From: Lewinellaceae bacterium
GTDB taxonomy: Bacteria; Bacteroidota; Bacteroidia; Chitinophagales; Saprospiraceae
Assembly (NCBI GenBank): GCA_020636275.1
Contig: JACJYD010000001.1
Span: forward strand, 1,936,001-2,000,000
Length of the DNA: 64,000 nucleotides
Direction of reading: 5' to 3'
Of the stretch, positions 28,301 through 36,200 are shown in pieces (position 1 is the stretch's first letter; every line of letters starts with the position of its first letter). Made by a program: the position numbers and the translations under genes. The notes below the pieces were generated by a model. That model was not told the origin of the DNA. It saw only the letters and a list, made by a program, of their open reading frames with translations, and did no database searches.

Positions 28301-31012
28301 ATCACCGAAGATCCGGAACCCACGCCCTCCACAGATAAGAATTGGCGCTTTTCTGAATTTCGAGGGCTCGGATGGCCCCGGCTGATCGAAATTTTGAATG
28401 ACCCTGCAGCAATTGAGCAATACAAAAATGATCCATTCAATCCGCACGCAATAGCAAGATTGAGGTTGAGTGCCTACCAAAAATCTATCGTCATGAAGTA
28501 TGTCGATAATTTGTTGGACTGGGGAGACAAGCTGTTTGGTCAGGATAGCTTCGAATCCATCAATGAAGCACTAATGTTGTATATTCTCGCTTCTGATATC
28601 ATGGGGAAGAGGCCTAAGCAGATTGGAGAGTGCGAAGGACTGGAGGAATCCAAGATGACCTATGCCCAACTGCGCCCGGCTATTGATAATGGATCTGAGA
28701 TCTTGCTCTGGTATGAAAATATCCGGTTCATTCCATTTAAAACCAAACCGTCCCCCAATTATGGAGGAGGAAACCTGGCAAATAGAGTAGGATCGGCAAC
28801 GTTGGCCAGAGGAGTTAGGGGGACTGAAGCCTACCATGCAATACAATGGGAATATAACCGGGAACCCATTTCACAAAATGCCGGGAATTATGACCGGGTA
28901 CCAAATCAGCAGGCTAATTTCCAATATCAGGTAGTGGGTGAATGGGTAAAGGTAGACAAAACGCAGGTGTTCTGTGTGCCTCACAATAAAAGGCTGATGG
29001 CCATCTATGACCGGATAGAAGACCGGTTATTCAAGATCAGGAATTGTATGAACCTGAGTGGGGTGAGAAGGCAATTGGCTTTATTTCAGCCTTCTATCGA
29101 TCCAGGAGCTTTAGTTGCTGCCCGTGGAGCCGGCCTAAGTTTGGAAGATATATTATCGGGATTAGATGCCCCTTTGCCCCCGTATAGATTCCAATACCTC
29201 ATCCAAAAAGCAAAGGAGTTTACCGGGACGGTGCAGGCTCTGGGAGGAGCATTGCTAAGTGCCCTCGAGAAGAAAGATGTGGAAGAATTGAATCTGCTGC
29301 AAAATGTCCATCAATTAACCCTTCAGAACCTGACTACCAAGCTCAAGAAGCAGCAAATTGAGGAGAATAAGGCGCAGATAAATAATCTGAAAGAGACCAA
29401 AAAGAATGTGGATAACCGGATCAATTATTACACGGGGTTGATTGATAAAGGGTTGATTCCCTGGGAAAGGACGGAGCAAATTGCTACGCATACCTCTTCA
29501 ATTCTTTATGGAGTGGAGTCAATAATGGCTGTTTTATCTGGAGTTTTTGGACTTTTGCCTGATATAGGTGCGCCTACTGCAATGAAGTATGGAGGGACAC
29601 AGGTGAAAGAAGCTCCTGAAAAACAGGCGATTGCATTTGATGCTTTAGCGCAAGCTTCGAATGTATTGGCAAGATCTGCCGGGATTGAAGCTAATTTTCA
29701 GCGTCGCGAACAAGACTGGAAGCAACAATTAAAACTGGCTGAACAAGAAATCAAAGCCATTGATCAGCAAATAATTGCTGCAGAAATCCGCCTTCAAATC
29801 TCTGAAAGGGATCTGGAAATCCAAGAAAAGAACATAGATCAGACAAAAGAGATCTACGATTTTTATAAAGGAAAATTTACCAAGCTTGGATTATACAACT
29901 ATCTGGCAACCAATCTGAGCCAGCTTTATCGCAGCGCCTATACCATGGCGCTGGATATGGCACAAAAAGCGGAGCGGGCCTATCAATATGAGTTGGATTT
30001 GAATGATTTTTTCATTCAGAATGATAATTGGGATTCCGGGAATGCAGGTTTTCTGGCTGGCGAGCGATTGAATATACAATTGCATCAGCTTGAAAAGGCA
30101 TTCATCGAAAATAATGTCCGGCGAGATGAGATCACCCAATCCTTCTCTTTGAGAGGGTTGGCCCCGGAGCAAATAACCCTTTTACAAGAACAAGGGCAAT
30201 GCACGTTTACTATACCCGAAGTTGCCTTTGATCTCTTCTATCCTGGCCATCTCAACCGGAAGATCACCAATGTGCGGCTTTCTGTTCCTTGTGTGACAGG
30301 GCCTTATACAAATGTGTCTTGCCGATTGAACCTGACCAGTAGTCAAATCAGGATAGATGGGGCAACTAAGGTGGCCGGGCCTTCCTATGCCCATACTGCC
30401 GTTTCCACAAGCTCAGGAAACAATGATGGAGGGCAATTTGAACTGAATTTCAGAGATGAAAGATACCTTCCGTTTGAAGGGGCGGGTGCAGAAAGTACCT
30501 GGAGCCTTCAGTTGCCCTCGGCATTTCGTCCTTTTGATTATAGGACAATCAATGACGTGATCATTCATATCAGCTACACGGCCAAATATGATGAAACTTA
30601 CAGAACAAATGTAGAGGACAAAATAAGTGGGACCATCAAGGACTATTTGACGAATACCGGCTATTACGTACTTTTTAGCATGAAACAGCATTTCCAGAAT
30701 GAATTGTACCGAATGCAATCGGATGCATCCGTTACTTCTGTAGATGTGAAGGTTAAAAGAGAGTACCTCCCCTATGTGATTTCTCAACACGATATCCAAT
30801 TGGATGGTACAGTGGTCATAAAAGAACCCATTACGGACACAGATTCTCCACCTTTATCTGAAATACCAGCTGCAAATAAATATTCAATTACACCAACGGT
30901 AGTCGCGGATATTGATGGGAAAGTTATTGCCTGGGAGATGCCTATTGATGAATCGTTCATTAATGAGGAGACAGGGGAGGCTTTGATTTTGATGCATTTT
31001 AAACTGCAATGA
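22334..31012 (+). CDS. Tc toxin TcA subunit (pore-forming, receptor-binding)
   Basis: 2892 residues. Residues 1-110 are a beta-sandwich-like N-terminal extension (LEAWDLDQGKQDDFLGEA). The helical alpha-shell carries the VRP1 hallmark CDCPPCRSV and LSPSAYFVDLMYF (629-638). Neuraminidase-like and ABC-toxin N regions follow (for example YYYRKLFVLPDENGDLTVKDW). About 2300-2560 is the long coiled-coil pore domain (QQIEENKAQINNLKE and REQDWKQQLKLAEQEI) with the hydrophobic tip hairpin near 2389-2419. The last 300 residues match the TcB-binding domain (QHFQNELYRMQSDASV). TcA pentamers bind the target cell and inject the TcC effector. The length is above that of Photorhabdus TcdA1 (about 2500) mainly because of the N-terminus. 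With the preceding fusion gene this makes a complete two-gene Tc toxin. Confidence 0.92.
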   Translation: MTPKKFQLQIQLLNQEDQPITRHRLEAWDLDQGKQDDFLGEATTNEEGKCTIRFGLDRANDRGEKRPDVYFKVFDGEKLIYNTREDVIYWGLNVSKLDVVIRIPGEGVTFPVPNVPIKIQDLKTELGNLGTIGFSTKAYIENRLNNNLKDRIKGQLPIDGPSVERFLEKLDIDFRVWQDRSLKEVVEELVVPELQKDEVLNKQFSGAVAAENIIETTNLSELLQLDLPLKEHPLFSEEVRRIKNYTIAHIAGLPDETADAIHSQGVKWEDATQNQWDALEEKGIISGEEKTGLQKAFGFSKITGNNFALTKILAEEKNIITPKDLAQLEREDWQRVLEKAGNEVPGKESPEEYVDNIILTVQRNFPSHFLLLRAVNTDKKRFEPAKKLTRLYKLNPELIKDGKANNVNWGNISGEDQKTLKVELDALKRLSNTYRYLGTEKVINDSSLTPAQKAKALGDKVALLNTFYENNENFDLKRAQLLSKAELEENLNWRDIPAEEQDGVKQQLRAYQRTLFLATSPEISQSLLEEGFDSAHSIANLTQKQFEKQSGLEPQLALAVYQNAQDTKIWVTQIESAFREIQWNLNYGINVDNTAIPALWNDLKDIDGYDDLFGSQNYCDCPPCRSVLSPSAYFVDLMYFIEKNILDNIDATQHDHPLFLKRRRPDLWNCPLTCENTFKMQPTLNIVNHILQAFLEEVTGSSDIYEFLKSQNISFHLPFNLPFEELKIYLKHFKLKLFDLYKTAHADANEIQLSYLELSAEEKKIIVTNATSARKRYGDPDNLDKMNVSDFMKYTRLDRKQVGTLIKLDFITNAQTIHIEKVPVDNDIQRFEEFLVDLTDEVLVRIHRLIRLWYKLPWSLKELDILVKSLKAAGIGDDAANPLNTELLRGIARLRIIQDNLELSTEELCGIVHQIPDTSVRSKTQTVPFSEEKYEEAVPGLFIRSFNPDELFGQNQTQCDFYHPEFDSGGNPNPPDAKMPILIGGLGVTESELLELFVFMNSELGFGSNGICTLNKEKVSHLWRHAAVAKGLKLTIAEFIKLVKLSVTGQGTSFLSNLDQVERIIRVHQSIEDSPFNIEETRFILLGEESQDTIYETTNEQIVGQVRRVQEAGLLLMDHRDLTAINGIPEKEANDLVAELANQSVLSYDANRKKYFFPNSTRLTETELDSFISTILNPATQQIFSDKKTKLLAQSNQHHFSEMVRFSLGNVYNKPPKYVAELESFVQADITDVSFLNGLSTELTEEGEVVSPPDLESLLHLFNETDRLALLFGTLKMEETHLEFIATNPNLFGISDVKNLKLEDIFSLVKYKSWLDKKEEGPKRIHTLLSAFGMGALADSEFEMISDLTELDKTLVQSTYNALSLPGIAIEALEKTRAASEVNMVLGVHGHFFSKVFSTDYADLALGRDMLLAAFKAKYSKEEEWEKIYEPYLDKLNGIKRDALCGYILSNEEEYKFSDTNEIYAFLLIDPEISGCARISKVKALTLSAQLFVHRVIMNLEQSQDGTFRAFLPPAAARQWIWRKNYRVWEANRKVFLWPENWIEPELRDNKSPIFEELEDEILQEKITEPAAEKAYKIYLNKLLDHSKLTIAGTYFQRAGASTPFPTYHLFGKMPTDPPIYYYRKLFVLPDENGDLTVKDWTPWKKVKLTINSPWVSPYFYLGKLFLFWIDFSSREISKFEGGTSEFERVKHNISFNYSYLDDTGEWIQPQRIDDWYGDNGDRDNDQIEYFRNLKTNKRIFPVLQQDKLFFYYLRKNSNDNHYGRYLFLDLFSNKLIDNTNMRSGWPENLDTVVLGRQPMSDNFQLKIQGSDNLIFSLNPFNEADIEFFSTRGENPWAQPLTNFFLRPINFKLDLRQVHNARNESVFLYGDQQFLIRKLDDSLEMTRLTTSLAYPLGEKLFNVGLDQFLQLETQYEFKEPPLGLIYTSTPQQTLFGPEENNDQLDFNGAYGLYYRELFFHAPFLLADHLNANQNFAEAQKWYHYIFNPIITEDPEPTPSTDKNWRFSEFRGLGWPRLIEILNDPAAIEQYKNDPFNPHAIARLRLSAYQKSIVMKYVDNLLDWGDKLFGQDSFESINEALMLYILASDIMGKRPKQIGECEGLEESKMTYAQLRPAIDNGSEILLWYENIRFIPFKTKPSPNYGGGNLANRVGSATLARGVRGTEAYHAIQWEYNREPISQNAGNYDRVPNQQANFQYQVVGEWVKVDKTQVFCVPHNKRLMAIYDRIEDRLFKIRNCMNLSGVRRQLALFQPSIDPGALVAARGAGLSLEDILSGLDAPLPPYRFQYLIQKAKEFTGTVQALGGALLSALEKKDVEELNLLQNVHQLTLQNLTTKLKKQQIEENKAQINNLKETKKNVDNRINYYTGLIDKGLIPWERTEQIATHTSSILYGVESIMAVLSGVFGLLPDIGAPTAMKYGGTQVKEAPEKQAIAFDALAQASNVLARSAGIEANFQRREQDWKQQLKLAEQEIKAIDQQIIAAEIRLQISERDLEIQEKNIDQTKEIYDFYKGKFTKLGLYNYLATNLSQLYRSAYTMALDMAQKAERAYQYELDLNDFFIQNDNWDSGNAGFLAGERLNIQLHQLEKAFIENNVRRDEITQSFSLRGLAPEQITLLQEQGQCTFTIPEVAFDLFYPGHLNRKITNVRLSVPCVTGPYTNVSCRLNLTSSQIRIDGATKVAGPSYAHTAVSTSSGNNDGGQFELNFRDERYLPFEGAGAESTWSLQLPSAFRPFDYRTINDVIIHISYTAKYDETYRTNVEDKISGTIKDYLTNTGYYVLFSMKQHFQNELYRMQSDASVTSVDVKVKREYLPYVISQHDIQLDGTVVIKEPITDTDSPPLSEIPAANKYSITPTVVADIDGKVIAWEMPIDESFINEETGEALILMHFKLQ

Positions 31013-31442
31013 TACAACCTCGTCCGGTGAAAATCGCTTTTTCCCTGTATCCATTTTTTCATATTTTTTCCATTAATACTCAAGAAAAACCACTTCGCTT
31101 CGAGTATAAGTTGGTAGTCTCAATACCTGACCTCTTGTGAATGTGTTAAATGTCGCGTAAATTAACGGGAGGTTCGGTTTTCTGGCTGGAAGCAACGCAT
31201 TGCCAAAGTCTCGCTTGAGGCGCAATGTTTTTACATAGTTGGATACCATAAACACATTTAGCTCCATCGGAGCGGCATGTTGCCCGTTTTAAAACGTGTC
31301 GCTCCGATGGAGCTTGTTGAAACCGCAACATTTCATATGCTGAAAACAAGTCGCCCTCACGGGGCTTGGCTTTTGCTTATCATGCCTTCCTGGATTTCAC
31401 CGAATCTCACGTTAATTTTTGTTTTCGGATAAAATTTCCCGG
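31013..31442. repeat. Repeat-bearing intergenic region before the giant adhesin
   Basis: No gene seen in about 430 bp. At 31018-31040 is a 23-nt sequence that differs at one base from the end of the adhesin gene (38254-38276). At 31077-31106 the arms TACTC/GAGTA enclose CCACTTCGCTTCG, part of the dispersed palindrome family; 18 nt here are the exact reverse complement of the left end of the element at 47.3 kb. At 31260-31274 and 31300-31314 is a perfect 15-bp inverted repeat, AGCTCCATCGGAGCG with a 25-nt loop, of the kind dispersed in many Bacteroidota genomes. Confidence 0.65.
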
Positions 31443-33212
31443 ATGAAAGACCCTTACAAGACAATTGACTGGCGCGGAAATTGGAAGATTCCTGCATTCT
31501 CTTCCAAAATGAGCACCTTATTTGTTGTGTTTTTTACTGCATACGGGTTTCACCCTGTAGGGGTTCCTTCCCCGCCACCGGAACAGGTCATCGAATACCG
31601 GGGCGACGCCGACCGTATGCTGGTCTTTCTTTACAAAAGCAGGGAGTCGGTATTGCTTTGCGGCCTGACAGAAGGGGATGAGTACCTCCTGAACGTCAGC
31701 CCGGATACTCCAGACCGCAGCATTTCGACGACTTTACTCGAATCGGGGGAAAATGCTTTGAACTCCGGAAAGATCAAAGCCGGATCTTCCTGCCATCGCC
31801 TGTGGATCGAAACCCATTCACCCCAAAAAGCGATCGATCGCCTGCCGGTTTGGATCAGCGTGAGCAAGCGCGAAGGGACAGGATCGGTAAAGCCGCCGCC
31901 AGATGCAGGAACGCGGGCCCCGGTAATGACCGCTCAATGGGGGATGCCGGCGAGTGGCCTTATCCAAAATGTATTTATCGGAAATAATTGTTTTGAAGTT
32001 TCAGGGATAAGCTCCGTAGGGCATATTATTCAAAGTGGGATCTTTGGAAACGGGTTGACCTCTATCGGGTTGGACCACGGGATCATGCTATCGACCGGGC
32101 ATGTCACGCAGGCTCCTGGTCCGAATGATCTGGATGGTGCAAGTACGATTATTATTCAAAGCCTGGGCGATCCCGACTTGGAGCAATTGCTCGGCGGAGG
32201 CGTGATCAGGGATGCAAGCGTCATTGAATTCGATTTTGTGCCCACCGGTAATACCCTGAGCTTTCGATACGTTTTCGCTTCGGAAGAATATTGCGAATTT
32301 GTGGGTTCCCAGTTTACCGATGTATTCGGCTTTTTTCTCAGTGGTCCCGGCATCAGCGGACCCTTTTCCAATAATTCGAAAAATCTGGCGGTTTTGCCCG
32401 ACGGTACCTATGTGGGTATTAATTCGGTCAACCACAATACCAACACGGGTTTTTATGTGGGAAATATCCCCGCAGGGAGCCCCCAATTGACAAATGATCC
32501 GGATTGTGCCGGGCATCCCATTGCCGGGCCACCCTCTACGACCGACTGCCAATATGATGGATATACCACGATATTGACGGCCACTGCGGATGTGATACCT
32601 TGTAGCACTTACCACTTGAAATTGGCAATAGGGGATGCTACGGACTACATCTTTGATTCATCCGTATTTCTGGAAGCCGCCAGCTTTGAAGCCGCCGGGG
32701 AAGGGCTTACCAGTGAGGCTATTGGAACGGTACAAGGTACAAATATCATCTATGAAGGCTGTTCGGGCGGCTATTTTATCTTCGTTCGCGACGGTGATCT
32801 TTCTCAACCCCTTACGATACCCTTTACCATTACCGGTACGGCTACGCCGGGTTCCGATTATACCCCTTTGCCCTCTTCCATCACCATTCCCGCCGGATCT
32901 TCCGATTTTCAATTGCCGGTGAATGTGCTTAACGACCTCATCGGTGAAGGCGTGGAAACCATTATTTTGAATGTGGCTCTTTCCTCCTGCTCCTGTTCGC
33001 AAAGCATGATCACCATGGAAATCCATGATACCCCTCCCATCTCGCTGAATATCCCGGACCAGGTGGTTTGTTTCGGGCAGATGGTTACGCTGGTCGCTAA
33101 TCCAACGGGGGGCGTTCCCGGTGGTTTTACCTATAACTGGAACACCGGGGCTAACACTCAATTCATTACGATCACCCCCCCCAAGGAACGACGAATTACT
33201 CCGTCACGGTGA
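31443..33212 (+). CDS. Giant CHU_C adhesin, N-terminal part (frameshifted from next ORF)
   Basis: About 589 residues from ATG 31443; an upstream in-frame TTG at 31419 is less likely. The h-region MSTLFVVFFTAYGF suggests a signal peptide with a long n-region. Residues about 172-416 form a choice-of-anchor L domain (GIMLSTGHV, IEFDFVPTGNTLSFRYVFASEEY), about 420-522 a Calx-beta-like domain (GSDYTPLPSSITIPAG), then the start of an Ig/PKD-like domain. The frame ends prematurely after TITPPKERR. A one-base shift in the eight-C run 33175-33182 would restore PQGTTNYSVTVTDGCG and join this ORF to the next, giving one protein of about 2270 residues. Either the gene is inactivated or phase-variable, or the sequence has an error. 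Confidence 0.8.
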   Translation: MKDPYKTIDWRGNWKIPAFSSKMSTLFVVFFTAYGFHPVGVPSPPPEQVIEYRGDADRMLVFLYKSRESVLLCGLTEGDEYLLNVSPDTPDRSISTTLLESGENALNSGKIKAGSSCHRLWIETHSPQKAIDRLPVWISVSKREGTGSVKPPPDAGTRAPVMTAQWGMPASGLIQNVFIGNNCFEVSGISSVGHIIQSGIFGNGLTSIGLDHGIMLSTGHVTQAPGPNDLDGASTIIIQSLGDPDLEQLLGGGVIRDASVIEFDFVPTGNTLSFRYVFASEEYCEFVGSQFTDVFGFFLSGPGISGPFSNNSKNLAVLPDGTYVGINSVNHNTNTGFYVGNIPAGSPQLTNDPDCAGHPIAGPPSTTDCQYDGYTTILTATADVIPCSTYHLKLAIGDATDYIFDSSVFLEAASFEAAGEGLTSEAIGTVQGTNIIYEGCSGGYFIFVRDGDLSQPLTIPFTITGTATPGSDYTPLPSSITIPAGSSDFQLPVNVLNDLIGEGVETIILNVALSSCSCSQSMITMEIHDTPPISLNIPDQVVCFGQMVTLVANPTGGVPGGFTYNWNTGANTQFITITPPKERRITPSR

Positions 33213-36200
33213 CCGATGGTTGTGGCCATGCGGCAGGGGACCAGGTTTCGGTAACCGCGGTAGGAATTCCTTCCGCGTCGATCAGCGGATCGGGAACGAT
33301 CTGTGCAGAAGGGGCAACAGGCCCCGTCGATCTGACTATTTCTTTTACGGGAAGCCCCCTCTGGGCGTTTGTTTATTCCGTAAATGGGGTGGCACAGCCT
33401 CCCATCACGACTTCGGATAATCCCTATACCCTTACAATCAATTCACCCGGAACCTATTCTTTGCAATCGGTGGTAAGCACCTTGGGTAATTGCCCGGGTA
33501 CGGTGACCGGCACCGTTGATATCACAGAAACGACGATCACGCCCGGACTCCAAACAACCGCCCCCACCTGCTTTGGGACTAGCGACGGGGCGATCGCCAC
33601 TACGGTTCCTGGAGGCGCCGACCCACTGACATTCAACTGGAGCAACGGCAGTTCCGACCAAAATATTGACGGACTTCCCGCAGGAACCTACACTCTGACG
33701 GTCAGCGATTCCAACGGTTGTGAGGGCACAGTTACAGTTTCATTGAATGAGCCTCCTGAACTGACGGCCAGTGTGGCCAATGTGCAACAGATCGATTGCA
33801 TTCACCCCACAGGTAGTATTTTCCTTTCCGTGAGCGGAGGTACACCGGGATATTCCTATCAATGGAGTCCTTCCGGATCGGGACCCAACCCAGCGGGTTT
33901 GCAGGAGGGAACCTATACGGCAACGATCACCGACGATAATGGGTGTTCAGATAGCGTTTCGGCTATCCTAAATTCAGACCTGTCGCCCCCTTTGGCAATG
34001 GTCGCCTCTAACAATATTTTAGGGTGCATGGTATCCGAGGTGACTTTGAGCGGCAGCGGTTCCAGTACCGGGCCCAATATTGCGTACCAATGGGGGGGGC
34101 CGGGTATCCTTAGCGGCGGAACCACCTTAAACCCGGTAGTAAACCAGCCGGGTTTGTACACCTTAACCGTGATCAACACGCAAAACGGTTGCATCGAAAC
34201 GGCGACGGTTACGGTGGAACAGGATATCACTCCGCCGGTAGCTGTTGGCGTGTCCCTTCCGATCACCTGTACCGATACGGTGGTTATGATAAACGGAAGC
34301 GGTTCCAGTCAGGGACCGAATTTTACCTATCAATGGAACGGTCCCGGTATTCAAAGCGGAGCGTCCTCGCTGAATCCCGAAGTGAACGTTTCCGGTACTT
34401 ATTCCCTGACCGTTACAAATGCAGACAATGGCTGCACCGCCTCGACCAACGTCGTAGTGGGCGATCAAACCCAACCACCTGTTGCGATGGGCACTTCGAC
34501 TCCTATTACCTGTGCCAATCCATGGGCAATCATCGACGGGAGCGGCTCCAGCGCCGGTCCTAATTTTTCGTACCTGTGGACGACCACAGACGGTAATATC
34601 GTTTCCGGGGCCACCACCATGAATCCGACAGTCGATCTGCCAGGCGCCTATACCTTGATCGTAACCAACACGCTGAATGGATGTATTTCCAGTGCTACTG
34701 TTCAGGTGGAGGTCGATGAAAACGTGCCTGTTTCCAATTCAGGACCTGACATGGAGATCACCTGCGATGAATCTGTTATCACCCTTGACGGAACGGGTTC
34801 TTCCAGTGGCCCGTTCAGTTTCCTGTGGACGACTGCCGACGGCAATATCCTTTCGGGAGAAATGACCCTGACTCCCCATGTGAATTTACCGGGAGAATAT
34901 GTCTTGTCTGTGACGAGCCTTATTAATGGCTGCGTGTCTACCTCCTCGGTGGAAGTAACGGAAAACCTCCAGCTTCCTGACATCGATATTCATCCTCCGC
35001 AAGAGGTTAATTGCTCTCACCCTGAAATTACCGTCGATGCCACCAATTCTACCAACCAGGGCGATTTGTCGTTTACCTGGACGACCCCTGACGGTAATAT
35101 CCTAAGTGGACAAGGGACCTTGAGCATTGTAGTGGATCAGGGGGGGATCTACGTACTTTCCATCGTCAATAATCAAAACGGTTGTTTGAACACCGGAAGC
35201 GTGAGCGTATCGGAAAATCTGTATTTACCTGAACTGGTCATTGCACTACCCGATACGGTTACCTGTATTTCTCCACAAGTAGTGATCGATGCGTCTGCTT
35301 CTGGGCAAGGGCCCGACTTTTCTTACACCTGGACCACGCCAAATGGGAATATCCTTTCAGGAGAAAATAGTTTGTTTCCGGAAGTGGATGCCCCGGGCGA
35401 CTACATCCTGACGGTTTTGAACACCTTCAACGGTTGTTCTTCCAGTGCAGAAGTGACGGTGGAACAGAACGTGGAGTACCCGCAAGTCGATGCCGGTCCG
35501 GGGGGTGAATTGACTTGCCAGCTTACCACCATCGAGTTACAAGGAGAAGTGAATGGGCAAACCATTCAATTTGTCATTGACTGGACGACCGAAACCGGAA
35601 ATATTCTCAATGGAGCCTTTACCCTGACTCCCGAGGTTGACGAACCCGGATCGTATATCCTCACCGTCACGGATTCTCTAAACGGATGTTTCGCAGTGGA
35701 TACGGTAGAAATTACTCAGGACGCCAATGTGCCGGAGGCGATTGTGTCTCCCTCCAATCCTTTTAACTGCTATTTTTCAACTGTTACCCTCGACGGAACT
35801 GCGAGCACACAAGGACCTAACCAGGTCTATACCTGGTCCAGTCCCGACGGCAATTTCGAAGGAGGAATAGAGAGCCTGATGCCGGTGGTCGATTTGCCGG
35901 GAACCTACGTCCTGACAATCAGCGATACGGTCAATCTCTGTATTGCCAATGACACGATTCATATCCTGCCGGACACCCTTACCCCGGAACTAACGGTAAC
36001 CGATCCGGAACTATTGACCTGTTACGTACCGGAAACCGCGCTGGAGGCCTTTGCGAATGGCTTATCCAATATTACCGTGCAATGGAGTACCCTGGACGGG
36101 AATATTACCGGGGATGATCAAGGCCTCGTTTCTTCCGCAGATCAGGCTGGCAACTATTGGCTGGTGGTGACGAACAATGAAAATGGATGCTCGACGACAA

